64,000 bases of DNA from Streptomyces sp. B1I3 (GTDB taxonomy: Bacteria > Actinomycetota > Actinomycetes > Streptomycetales > Streptomycetaceae): NCBI RefSeq assembly GCF_030816615.1, contig NZ_JAUSYD010000001.1, positions 7,338,501 through 7,402,500 on the forward strand. Direction: 5' to 3'. A program made the translations under genes and the position numbers. The notes beneath the pieces are model-generated. The model searched no databases. It was not told where the DNA came from and saw nothing but the letters and a program-made list of their open reading frames with translations. Positions 24,567 to 32,540 of this stretch are shown here, piece after piece; within the stretch, counting starts at the first letter, position 1, and the number at the start of each line of letters is the position of its first letter.

Positions 24567-25318
24567 ATGTTCGAGATCCAAGTCGTGGGCGTGTTCCTCG
24601 GCCTGGACGTCGGCAAGTTCCGCCCACCACGGGCACGGGCTGACTCCGGCCGGGAAGAAGGTCTTCGACAAGCCGCTGCCCAACAGCGAGCCGAAGCTGC
24701 GGGCCGTGTTCGACAAACTGTCCGCGAAGTTCGGCACCGTGCTGGTGATCGTAGACCAGTCCGCCTCCATCGGTGCCCTGCCCATGGCCGTCGCCCGCGA
24801 CGCCGGCTGCCGCGTCGCCTACCTGCCCGGCCTGGCGATGCGCCGGATCGCCGACCTCTACCCCGGCGAGGCCAAGACCGACGCAAAGGACGCGGCCGTC
24901 ATCGCCGACGCCGCGCGAACCATGCCGCACACCCTGCGCTCGCTCGAACTGACCGACGAGATCACCGCCGAACTGACCGTGCTGACCGGCTTCGACCAGG
25001 ACCTCGCCGCCGAGGCCACCCGCACCGGCAACCGGACACGCGGCCTGCTCACCCAGTTCCACCCCAGCCTGGAGCGCGTCCTGGGCCCCCGCCTGGACCA
25101 CCAGGCCGTCACCTGGCTCCTGGAACGCCACGGCTCCCCGGCCGCCCTGCGCAAAGCCGGCCGCCGCCGACTCGTCGAGCTGATCCGGCCCAAGGCCCCC
25201 CGCATGGCCGCACGGCTGATCGACGACGTCTTCGACGCCCTGGACGAGCAGACCGTGATCGTTCCTGGCACCGGCACCCTCGACACCGCAGCCGTAGCCG
25301 GTCGGCCGCCGACAGCAA
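24567..25318 (+). pseudogene. IS110-family transposase, frameshifted and truncated
   Basis: ATG 24567, after CTGGAGGGG, opens MFEIQVVGVFLGLDVGK (first Asp of the DEDD nuclease). An extra T near 24618 shifts the frame, and homology resumes as HHGHGLTPAGKKVFDKPLPN. Further parts are TVLVIVDQSASIGALPMAVA, EAKTDAKDAAVIADAAR and KAPRMAARLIDDVFDAL. It stops near TVIVPGTGTLD, before the C-terminal Tnp domain with the catalytic Ser. Both defects make it non-functional. It ends against the convergent tyrosine recombinase gene. Confidence 0.88.
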
Positions 25319-25336
25319 AAGAAACTGATCCGCTCG

Positions 25337-26425
25337 TCAGGTGCTCTCGGGGGCCAGCGCGCCGGCGAGGTCGGCGCCGATGCCATACCCGGGGCTGTCG
25401 TCGAGCCGCCCCTTGCGCTTGTTGTAGCGCTGGGTGGTACGTGAATCCTTGTGGTCGGCCCAGAACTGGACCTTGTCCGGGCGGGCGTCCTTCTTGGCCA
25501 AGGCGTGGGTCACCGCGTCGCCCTTGACTCCGTGTGGGCCGCGTAGGGGGAGCCCGGCGCGCTTGGCGAGCGCCTGGAGGAGCCGCCAGACAGCGGGTTC
25601 GTCGAGCTGGCCGCCGCTGGCCGTGCAGAACAGCCAGCCTGTCTGGCGGCCGTCGAGGTAGTCCTGCAACGCATGCCAGGCGACCGGCGGGATGGGCTTC
25701 TTCTTCCGGCCGCCGCCCTTCATTTTCTCCAGCAGTAGCACCCGGTGGCCCTGGTCTTCGCTCAAATCCTCAACCTTTGCGCTGAGCAGGGAGTCGATGC
25801 GCAGGCAGCAGGTGTAGAGCATGAGCAGCAGCGCGTACGACCGCTTCCGATACGCGGCCACGCGGTGGTGGTCCCGGGCCGTGACTACGAGCCGTGTCCA
25901 CTCCTCCTCGGTGTAACCGGGGGTGGGGGAGTAGTCCGGGTCGAGGTAGGGGCGCTGCACCGCGCCGAAGGGGTTTTTCACTCCGTCGTCGCTGACCTTG
26001 TCCAGGAACGCGAAGAACGAGGAGGCCGCCGACAGGGCGTTGGCCTGGGACGCGTCGCTGTACGGCTTGCCGGTGCGGGTCATCTCACCGCGCCGGCCGC
26101 CCTTGACCCGCACCCAGGTGGCGGCCTGCTCCAGGTGGAGTCGGAAGGTGTCGGCCAGGGGGAACTTCACCGCCATCGGGTGGGCGCCGTACTCCCGGGC
26201 GAATTCCTCGAAGATGCGGAAGCCGCGTGTGTACGCCTTCTGTGTATTCACGGACCGCTGGTGGGCGATCCAGGAGGCCGCGAGAGTGGGCAGCAGGTCG
26301 TCCTCGCCGTACAGGGTGGCCAGGTGGTCGTGCAGCTTCCGCGCGTGCTCGGGCCACAGGTCGCGCGGGTCGCGCCGGAAGGTGGCGAGGGTGGCCCGTG
26401 GTCCGCGGGCCGGGATAGTCGTCAT
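25337..26425 (-). CDS. Tyrosine recombinase/site-specific integrase, about 362 aa
   Basis: The N-terminal core-binding domain has LAASWIAHQRSVNTQKAYTR and SAASSFFAFLDKV. The catalytic domain has YTCCLRIDSLLSAKVEDL (first Arg), a GGGRKKKPIPP Lys-containing hairpin, then THALAKKDARPDKVQFWADHKDSRTTQRYNK with the nucleophile Tyr at its end (given in parts: VQFWADHKDSRTTQRYNK). The usual HxLRH box reads VTHALAKK, a variation that may alter activity. ATG 26425 is the likely start. It resembles recombinases of Streptomyces accessory DNA. No att site was found beside it. Confidence 0.92.
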   Translation of the reverse strand: MTTIPARGPRATLATFRRDPRDLWPEHARKLHDHLATLYGEDDLLPTLAASWIAHQRSVNTQKAYTRGFRIFEEFAREYGAHPMAVKFPLADTFRLHLEQAATWVRVKGGRRGEMTRTGKPYSDASQANALSAASSFFAFLDKVSDDGVKNPFGAVQRPYLDPDYSPTPGYTEEEWTRLVVTARDHHRVAAYRKRSYALLLMLYTCCLRIDSLLSAKVEDLSEDQGHRVLLLEKMKGGGRKKKPIPPVAWHALQDYLDGRQTGWLFCTASGGQLDEPAVWRLLQALAKRAGLPLRGPHGVKGDAVTHALAKKDARPDKVQFWADHKDSRTTQRYNKRKGRLDDSPGYGIGADLAGALAPEST

Positions 26426-26465
26426 GCAGTTCCTCACGCTGGTGGGGGAGGGATACCCGGGTTGC

Positions 26466-27596
26466 CTACATCCAGGAGCACTCGTCCTCTTCTTGGCGGA
26501 TGCGCCTGTCGCAGTTGGCGCACACGAGTTCTCGCCCGGCTTCGGTGTCGTCGATGGGCCAGTAGCACCCGCACGCCGCGCAGTTGCCGAGTTCGGCGGG
26601 GGCGTATCGACTGGCGCAGTTGGTGCAGTACAGGGTGGCCTTGCCGTCGGCGAACTCAGCATCGTCAGTGAGGGTCGGCGCGTAACACCCCGGGCACTCG
26701 TCGAGCGGACTGCCCGGGTGCCTCCCGGCCCGCAAGTAATCGGCGAGGTCGTATGCGGGCCAGTTCCTGCCGCAGAAGAGGCAGCTGCAGGGAGTGGCCT
26801 TGGTGAGTACGGCGAGCTGCTGGCAGTCCGGACAGCGCAGAGTGCGCCCTTCGGCGTCCTTCAGTTCGTTGCCGCGCAGGCGGTTCATCCGCTCGGTGGC
26901 GAACGACTGGATCAGCTTGAGGGCGGCACGGACGGTGCCCATCTGCTGGGCTAGTGACTCGGATTCGGAGAGCTCGGGTGCCAGGTGCTCCTCAATAAAG
27001 CGCACGAGGAAGTCCAGGACGGTGGCCGCACGCGATTCGACGGCTTTCGCGTTGTGCGTCAGGCCATAGTGCTGGAGCGCGTTGCGGTCCTTGGCGAGAT
27101 CCTTGAGGGCGGTGGCCTCCTTCTGGCTGATCTGGATGCCTGCGATGTTGCGCAGACGCACCACCGCCTCGTCGGTGGTGCAGCTGTCGAAATCGGCGTC
27201 GGCGTACTTGGTGGAAGTGGCCTTGCCCGGGTCCTTGAAGACGAGGCTCCAGTGAACGCGGGAAAGTCGTGCCTTGAGGAGCACTTCGGCGGCGGCCTGG
27301 AGGTGAAGCACGGCGTACTTGATGCGCGGCGGTTTGCCGGCGAGGTCCGGCAGCAGGTCCGTGACGACGGTGAGCAGGTAGTCGATGCCGTTGGGGACCG
27401 GCGGGAAGTCGAGCACGGCCTGCGGCCCTGCGCCGTGGTGCCGGTCGCTCCCAGGCCTGCGGTGCGGCGCGAGCGGCTCGGCAGGCTGGTTGGCCATCTC
27501 CTCTCCCGGCGTTTCGGGTGATTCACCTGATTGCAGGGCATTTTGATAGGGCGTCAGCATGCCAACAGGATAACTGTAATTATCCTGTGGATTCAT
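26466..27596 (-). CDS. HEPN-like domain protein with C-terminal zinc ribbons, 376 aa
   Basis: Residues 93-110 read KYAVLHLQAAAEVLLKAR, the helix pattern of HEPN domains. Residues 171-176 are RNALQH, fitting the Rx4-6H motif of HEPN ribonucleases. The C-terminal third holds paired Cys knuckles: CPDC/CLFC (255-275), CPGC/CTNC (301-327) and CAAC/CANC (339-362), probably three zinc ribbons. It ends QEEDECSWM. There is no signal peptide or membrane segment. I infer a nucleic-acid-binding, possibly RNA-cleaving protein such as a toxin or defence factor. ATG 27560 is an alternative start and would place a perfect 9-bp inverted repeat right upstream. It is divergent from an HTH gene. Confidence 0.68.
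   Translation of the reverse strand: MNPQDNYSYPVGMLTPYQNALQSGESPETPGEEMANQPAEPLAPHRRPGSDRHHGAGPQAVLDFPPVPNGIDYLLTVVTDLLPDLAGKPPRIKYAVLHLQAAAEVLLKARLSRVHWSLVFKDPGKATSTKYADADFDSCTTDEAVVRLRNIAGIQISQKEATALKDLAKDRNALQHYGLTHNAKAVESRAATVLDFLVRFIEEHLAPELSESESLAQQMGTVRAALKLIQSFATERMNRLRGNELKDAEGRTLRCPDCQQLAVLTKATPCSCLFCGRNWPAYDLADYLRAGRHPGSPLDECPGCYAPTLTDDAEFADGKATLYCTNCASRYAPAELGNCAACGCYWPIDDTEAGRELVCANCDRRIRQEEDECSWM
27565..27588. promoter_or_regulatory. Perfect 9-6-9 inverted repeat at the HEPN gene start
   Basis: ACAGGATAA at 27565-27573 pairs perfectly with TTATCCTGT at 27580-27588. It spans the first codons, or lies just upstream if the ATG at 27560 is used. Candidate operator. Confidence 0.55.
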
Positions 27597-27623
27597 GGGA
27601 CGACCCCGAGTGTCACCCGTTGT

Positions 27624-27677
27624 CTGACATCGGCATTATGTCAGTCCTAGCTTGACGAACCGACTGCGTCAGACGCA
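27624..27677. promoter_or_regulatory. Further inverted repeats in the HEPN/HTH gap
   Basis: CTGACAT (27624-27630) pairs with ATGTCAG (27638-27644), and TGCGTCAGACGCA (27665-27677) is a 6-1-6 palindrome. CTGAC/GTCAG words recur through the 175-base gap, which is also less GC-rich than its surroundings. Candidate binding sites for the adjacent HTH protein. Confidence 0.45.
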
Positions 27678-27770
27678 ACCAACGATGGGAACTGGTCAGT
27701 TCTGGCCTGACTTATACCAATCGTCATATAGAGGCTGACAAAGATGCCCCGTCAGTCATAAGGTGACAAC

Positions 27771-28586
27771 ATGACCGAGACGATTCCGCAGGCCGACACG
27801 ACGGCCGATCTACCGCACCCGTACACCCCTGCCGCCCTCGCGCGCCTGATGCTCTCCGACGCCCACCGCGAGGTCGCCGAGACCGCGCTTGCCCGCATCG
27901 GCACCGGAGACGACTCCTCCAGCACGGTCACTCCGGGCGACTTCGTGCGTGAGGCCGCCGACCTGATCCGCCTCGCCGAGGAAGCCCAGCGCCGGGCCGT
28001 CATCTATGAACGCGAGCGCGGCACCAGCTGGGAAGAGATCGGCGAGGCGCTGGGCATCACCCGGCAGTCCGCCCACACCAAGTTCGCCCAACGCGTCAAG
28101 ACGTGGCGCGAGCCGCTCGCCAACCCCGAGCGGCGACACCATGACTGCACCCCCGACGACAGGCGTATCCCCTACGGTGCCCGCTACGCGCCGGGCAGCG
28201 CCGTCCCGGCGAACGGCAGCGCAGAGAAGACCGCCCACGAACTGGACCGGTGGCTGCGCCGCCACGACGGCGCAGCCGACCAGGAGGATCCGGTCAGCGG
28301 CAGCCTGCCCCGGTACTCCACCATCCAGATGGTGACGCTCGTGCACGAAGCCGCCCACCGCATGCGGATGGATCACTTGGTACCTGACCCGCAGGAGGAG
28401 GCCGATATGTGGGACTTCTCTGCCGACCTGCAAGAGCGGATGATCCGCGAGAGCGAGCGCAGCGGCGACCCTCTCCCCAAGGACCTCCACAAGTTCCTCG
28501 ACAGGGACCGGGCCCGCGCCAAAGCCCTGCGCGCTACGGCCAACCGCAGCATCGCCGCCGACGGAGACGCGCAAGAGGGGCCATGA
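27771..28586 (+). CDS. Helix-turn-helix protein of unknown function, 271 aa
   Basis: The middle part reads YERERGTSWEEIGEALGITR, then QSAHTKFAQRVKTWREPL, a sigma70 region 4-like or MarR-like helix-turn-helix at about residues 78-105. The N-terminus is acidic and helical. The C-terminus (ELDRWLRRHDG, VHEAAHRMRMDHL) has HEAAH, which resembles a zinc-peptidase HExxH but lacks the second His at the right place. ATG 27771 follows AAGGTGACAAC. It is divergent from the HEPN/zinc-ribbon gene across a palindrome-rich gap, so I infer a regulator or antitoxin-like partner. Confidence 0.7.
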   Translation: MTETIPQADTTADLPHPYTPAALARLMLSDAHREVAETALARIGTGDDSSSTVTPGDFVREAADLIRLAEEAQRRAVIYERERGTSWEEIGEALGITRQSAHTKFAQRVKTWREPLANPERRHHDCTPDDRRIPYGARYAPGSAVPANGSAEKTAHELDRWLRRHDGAADQEDPVSGSLPRYSTIQMVTLVHEAAHRMRMDHLVPDPQEEADMWDFSADLQERMIRESERSGDPLPKDLHKFLDRDRARAKALRATANRSIAADGDAQEGP

Positions 28587-28651
28587 GCCGCACTCGACAA
28601 GCCGCCCGCCTCGCCGTCCACCTCACGGACATCACCGGCGTCCGTGTTTAG
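28583..28651 (+). pseudogene. Very short reading frame overlapping the HTH gene, probably a cut gene
   Basis: ATG 28583 overlaps the HTH gene stop (GGGGCCATGAG) and gives 22 residues, MSRTRQAARLAVHLTDITGVRV. The overlap suggests a coupled second gene whose body was removed when the following toxin module arrived. Confidence 0.3.
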
Positions 28652-28740
28652 TTGATCTACGACACCGGCGTTGTTTGGCACTTTGAAGATCACCACCCAC
28701 CGGGGATTCTCCGGGCGGGCGTGGGCCGCGCGTAACGAGA

Positions 28741-28938
28741 ATGCAAAGCCCGGATGGAATGAGGGGATGGCGTATCGACTATGACCCCAAGGACCTCGAG
28801 AAGGCGTTCCACATCAACTGGTGGGTTAGGGATGGCGAAAAGCGGTCGGCAGGCGGTTGGAGATCTGGGGCTAATGTGATCACCGATGGCACCGAAGATG
28901 ACTACCTGGCGCCGCTCAGTCATTTCCCGCATACATAG
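28741..28938 (+). CDS. Orphan C-terminal toxin tip of a polymorphic toxin, 65 aa
   Basis: The peptide reads MRGWRIDYDPKDLEKAFHINW, then WVRDGEKRSAGGWRSGANV and TEDDYLAPLSHFP. 'VDYDP...HINWWD...G' is the end of several RHS/polymorphic toxin C-terminal domains. The frame is open upstream to 28687 without a natural start, so this looks like a displaced tip rather than a free-standing gene. The local base composition is lower in GC than its neighbours. It is followed after 18 bases by a gene with the features of an immunity protein. Confidence 0.5.
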   Translation: MQSPDGMRGWRIDYDPKDLEKAFHINWWVRDGEKRSAGGWRSGANVITDGTEDDYLAPLSHFPHT

Positions 28939-28956
28939 TCGAATAAATGGAACGCG

Positions 28957-29385
28957 GTGAGAACTGAGGCCCCGCACATCCAGGAATGGATGGGCGCACA
29001 CGAATCCTTGCTGGTAGACCGCACGGTCTCGACGGAGTTTGAGCGCTACCTTGAGAATCGAGCCTGGACTCCGAGCCGACTCGACTGGAGCCTCGTTGAA
29101 CACGTAGAGTTCGAAATGACTGAGGGTTGGGAGGGTTACGTTGTGGATTTTTCCAAAGCGACGCCACTTGGTCGGCATTCTCACCTGATGTTCATGTATA
29201 GCGGATCTGAATCGTCTCTCGTTACTCTGGTAAGTGACGGGCTACGAGATATCGATTTGATCTATTCGGCCAGCGCAGGGGCGCGATACTTCTGTGGAGT
29301 CGACATGGTGTCGGAAGTTCCCGTGCCTGTCTTCGAGGATTTCGCGGAGTTTGATGGATTTGCCACAGTGTCTTTCAGAATCTGA
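28957..29385 (+). CDS. Probable immunity protein for the toxin tip, 142 aa
   Basis: GTG 28957 opens VRTEAPHIQEWMGAHESLLV. The protein is acidic with many Glu and Asp (VEHVEFEMTEGWEGYVVDF, VPVPVFEDFAEFDGF) and soluble, typical of immunity proteins. I do not recognise the exact family. Position directly behind a toxin C-terminus and the same low-GC composition support the call. It could neutralise the adjacent toxin or serve as an orphan immunity gene against kin. Confidence 0.5.
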   Translation: MRTEAPHIQEWMGAHESLLVDRTVSTEFERYLENRAWTPSRLDWSLVEHVEFEMTEGWEGYVVDFSKATPLGRHSHLMFMYSGSESSLVTLVSDGLRDIDLIYSASAGARYFCGVDMVSEVPVPVFEDFAEFDGFATVSFRI

Positions 29386-29481
29386 AAGTGGACGCACCTG
29401 GCAAGTGCCTCAATGGAGCCCCACCAGAGCTGGTCTCTGGTGGGGCTCCTGTGGTGTTTGACGGCAACGCTGACGCCAACG

Positions 29482-29640
29482 TCAGCGGATGACGGCTGCG
29501 ATGGGCGGGTCGTCCGGGGTGTCGGTTGAGCCGAGGATGCTGCCGAGGGTGTCGATGGCCTGGCGCTGGAGGCGGAGTCGGACGTGGGCGTAGACGCCGG
29601 CGGTGACGCCGATGTGGGCGTGGCCGACGCACAAGTCATT
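29482..29640 (-). pseudogene. Tyrosine recombinase, last 50 residues
   Basis: The minus strand reads VGHAHIGVTAGVYAHVRLRL, then QRQAIDTLGSILGSTD and a stop at 29482. This is the C-terminus of a phage-type integrase: GHA and the nucleophile Tyr in GVYAHV. Upstream of about 29640 homology ends 22 bases before a CRISPR repeat. Confidence 0.68.
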
Positions 29641-29662
29641 CACGCGCCGCGCCCCGGTCGAA

Positions 29663-29691
29663 GCGGGACCATCCCCGCGGGTGCGGGGAGC
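29663..29691 (-). CRISPR. Solitary type I-E-like CRISPR repeat
   Basis: The 29-bp sequence begins GGGACCATCCCCGCGGGTGC and ends GGGGAGCAC. On the minus strand it starts GTGCTCCCCGC and ends GGGATGGTCCC, the Streptomyces type I-E repeat. It has one difference (T for C) from the copies at 43679 and 50715. No second repeat was found 32 bp away on either side. No cas genes are in the window. Confidence 0.78.
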
Positions 29692-29729
29692 ACTCTTCTT
29701 GTTCTCTGGGCCGCCGAGGTGAGGACGTT

Positions 29730-30692
29730 CTACCGCATCTCGGCGTTCGGGTGGGGCTGGGTCTGGAGTCGTTCGCGTAGCTCGATCTCCTCGGCGGTGA
29801 GCGGCTCTCCGGGCTGGCGGATGCGGACGGGCTTGGGCCGCATCGGGAGGCTGTCGTCCACCGCGGCGGTCTCGGCTTCCCCGAGGGCCCGGTACAGCGA
29901 GGCGACCGAGGGAGACCTGCCCGCGTTCTTGCCGACCTTGATGGTGAGCTTCTTCGCGATCTCGGGGACGGGGACGCCCTTGTCCTTCAGAGCGGCGGCG
30001 AAGGTGAGCATGTCGTCGTCGATGACCTTCGGGCGTCCGCCGTGGTTGCCCTTGGACGCGGCGATGACCTGGCCCTCCAGGGTCTTCTCCCGGATGTAGT
30101 TGCGCTCGATCTGCCCGGCGACGGCGAGCACGGCGAAGAACATCGCGCCCATGCCGTTGGGGTCGTAGATCCCGGTGAGCGGGCCGGTGAGAAGTTCGAG
30201 CTGGATGTCGCCGGCCTGGAGCTCGGCGGACAGCGTCATCAGCTCGGCCGCGTTCCTGGCGAGGCGCTTGAGCTCGTGCACCGTGAGGATGACGGGCGTC
30301 TCGGGGGCGGCCTCCTTGTGGGCCAGGGCGAGCGCCTTCTCCAGCTCGGGCCGCACCTTCACCCGGGTGCTGATCTGCTCCTTGAAGACCTTGTGGCACT
30401 CGGCCCGGTGAAGGGCTTCGAGTTGGCTTGCCAGCTCCTGGCGGGCTGTCGACGTCGTCGCGTATCCGATCCGTACCGGTCGTTCGGTGCGGGGCGCGGG
30501 CACGATCGCGAGCGGCGGTTGCTGCTTCCACGCGCGGCCGGGGTGCCGGTCGGCGGGGACGGGGATCTCCAGTTCCTCGCGGAGCACGGGGACGAGGACG
30601 AAGCGGGGAGTGTGGTACTTGGCCCTTGGGGAGGATCGGAACGGCCGGTAGCACCGGTGAAGTACGGGGCCCCATGCCAGAGCCGCATGCAT
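29730..30692 (-). CDS. Serine recombinase (resolvase/invertase family), about 320 aa
   Basis: The catalytic domain starts near RPVRIGYATTSTARQELASQ with the nucleophile Ser (YATTS). It continues with KEQISTRVKVRPELEKALAL, VHELKRLARNAAELM and EREKTLEG-like IREKTLEGQVIAA. An HTH follows: PVPEIAKKL then SPSVASLYRALGE. The N-terminal stretch with YHTPRFVLVPVLREEL and PVPADRHPGRAW resembles the extra N-terminal region seen at 59.3 kb, but here the zinc-like Cys pairs are missing, so the 5' end may be cut. The true start is uncertain. Confidence 0.85.
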   Translation of the reverse strand: MHAALAWGPVLHRCYRPFRSSPRAKYHTPRFVLVPVLREELEIPVPADRHPGRAWKQQPPLAIVPAPRTERPVRIGYATTSTARQELASQLEALHRAECHKVFKEQISTRVKVRPELEKALALAHKEAAPETPVILTVHELKRLARNAAELMTLSAELQAGDIQLELLTGPLTGIYDPNGMGAMFFAVLAVAGQIERNYIREKTLEGQVIAASKGNHGGRPKVIDDDMLTFAAALKDKGVPVPEIAKKLTIKVGKNAGRSPSVASLYRALGEAETAAVDDSLPMRPKPVRIRQPGEPLTAEEIELRERLQTQPHPNAEMR

Positions 30693-31015
30693 AGGTCACG
30701 GCCGTCGTAGACAGCGACGCCACCGAGCTTGCACGGACGGAGACGCTCCGGGGAGGCAAGCACGCAGGCGTGGCCCGGCGACTCGGAAGGGCCACCGGCG
30801 GAGGGGCAGCGGAGTGGCGTCCGGGGCGGCAGGGACGCAGGGGTCATGGATGACGAAGAGGAGCAGCGCCAAAATGTCACCTGTCGACCATCGCGTGACC
30901 GCTCTCCGCCGGGCGATTTGTCGGATCCCGGGGAAGGGTGGGAGGGCGCTACGGCGAGCAATCAGCCGCCGACGCACCCTCCCACATCACCCGAACCGCG
31001 CCGGAAGGACATGTC
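30693..31015. other. Intergenic stretch, nothing recognised
   Basis: About 320 bases between the divergent serine recombinase and the carboxylesterase. It should hold the esterase promoter. No RNA gene or natural coding frame was seen. Confidence 0.35.
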
Positions 31016-32467
31016 ATGGCCGCCACCACACCCAAGGCTCCGACTGCACCAGGGGTACGGTCCTGGTGGGGGATCCCGTATGCCACCGCCGAGCGGTACC
31101 GCCGCCCCGTGGTCGCGGATTTCGATCCGGACCTCCCCTATGACCGCAAGGGCGTCGTCTCCGTCCAGCCCGACAGCGGTGACTGGCTCGAAGCGGACAG
31201 CGGGATGGGCGAGGACTGCCTGAACCTGAACGTGTGGGCTCCCGAGGAGCCGGCCGGGGAGGCGCTGCCGGTGGCCGTCTACATCCACGGCGGCGGATTC
31301 GAGTACGGCGCGAACACGCAGATCACCTCGAACGCCGCTGGCCTCGCCGCGACGGGGCGCGTGGTGGGCGTGTCGATCAACTACCGGCTCGGCGCCCTGG
31401 GCGCGCTCTCACTCTCGCAGTACGGCGGGCGGCTCGCCGAGGCCAGCAACCTCTTCCTGCAGGACGCCATCGCCGCGCTCACCTGGATCCAACGGAACAT
31501 CGCCCACTTCGGCGGCGATCCCGACCAGGTCACCGTCTACGGCCACAGCGGCGGCGCCTATACCACCTTCGGGCTGCTCAGTGCCTCCTCCGCCAACGGC
31601 CTGTACCGGCGCCTGGCCGGGTTCTCCGGCGGGCCAGCCCGCTCCATCCCGGCCTGGTGGGCCGCGGAGCTCGCGCACCGGTTCGTCACGGAACTCGGTG
31701 TCGCAGACAACCCCGACAAGCTGATCGACCTCGACACGGCCTCCCTGGTGGCCGCCCTGAAGAAGGTCGCCCCGACGGATCTCGGAGTCCGCGGCGGGAT
31801 GGACAACCAGGCCACCGGCGTCGTCCTGGACATTGGACAGCCCGGCGCGCTGGTGCATGCCCACCCCATGGACGTCCTGGCCTCGGGCGCGCACCGCGGT
31901 GTCGCCGTGCTGCTGAGCTTGGCCAGCGACGACATGCGCTGGTGGGTGGCGAACGACCTCGACCGGTTCGACCCGCACACGCTCGACCGCGTCACCGACG
32001 AGGTCGCGGGGTGGCGCATTTCCCGCTCCCGCGCCAGGAAGATCGTCCATGCCTACGACCAGGGCGGCCGTACCCCGGCCGAGGTTCGTGCCGCGCTCAT
32101 GGCGGACTACCTCTTCGCGCTTCCCGCCGCCCGCGGTGCCCTGGCCCACGCCGCCGCGGGCGGCAACGCCCATCTCCTGGTGATCGGACCCGCCGAGGGC
32201 GCGCCCGCCGAGGGCGCGCCCGCCGTGCACGGCACCGAGATGTACGCCCTGGTCGGCCAGGAACAGCCGGGCCACAGTGCCGAGCAGGCCGAGCGTGACA
32301 CGCGTATCCGCGACATCCTGCTCGACTTCGTCACCGGCGAGCAGTCCCGGCTGTGGCCCGCCGTCACGGACCGTCCGACCTCGGAAAGGGTCGGCAACCC
32401 TCCCTTCGAGGCGAGCGCCCACTATCAGGCGGCCCTCGACCTGTGGGAGGGCATCGACCGTCCCTGA
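31016..32467 (+). CDS. Type B carboxylesterase, about 483 aa
   Basis: An alpha/beta hydrolase of the carboxylesterase/lipase type B family. It opens with VRSWWGIPYATAERYRRPV and has EDCLNLNVWAP, an oxyanion loop YIHGGGFEYG, and the nucleophile elbow VYGHSGGAYT (GxSxG). The catalytic acid and His lie in the later half but are less obvious. There is no signal peptide, so it is intracellular. ATG 31016 follows GAAGGACATGTC. A short tandem EGAPAEGAPA insertion lies near residue 400. It is followed 73 bases later by an MDR oxidoreductase on the same strand. Confidence 0.93.
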   Translation: MAATTPKAPTAPGVRSWWGIPYATAERYRRPVVADFDPDLPYDRKGVVSVQPDSGDWLEADSGMGEDCLNLNVWAPEEPAGEALPVAVYIHGGGFEYGANTQITSNAAGLAATGRVVGVSINYRLGALGALSLSQYGGRLAEASNLFLQDAIAALTWIQRNIAHFGGDPDQVTVYGHSGGAYTTFGLLSASSANGLYRRLAGFSGGPARSIPAWWAAELAHRFVTELGVADNPDKLIDLDTASLVAALKKVAPTDLGVRGGMDNQATGVVLDIGQPGALVHAHPMDVLASGAHRGVAVLLSLASDDMRWWVANDLDRFDPHTLDRVTDEVAGWRISRSRARKIVHAYDQGGRTPAEVRAALMADYLFALPAARGALAHAAAGGNAHLLVIGPAEGAPAEGAPAVHGTEMYALVGQEQPGHSAEQAERDTRIRDILLDFVTGEQSRLWPAVTDRPTSERVGNPPFEASAHYQAALDLWEGIDRP

Positions 32468-32540
32468 CGGCCATCGGGGAATACGGGCATGCGGAACAGC
32501 ACAGAGCTACCAGGGGACGAACACGGTAAAGGAGCTGGGT

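Noticed and set aside
27771..28586. HEAAH in the HTH protein as a zinc protease motif
   Set aside because: The Glu is present but no downstream Glu/His third ligand at the expected distance; the clear domain is the HTH.
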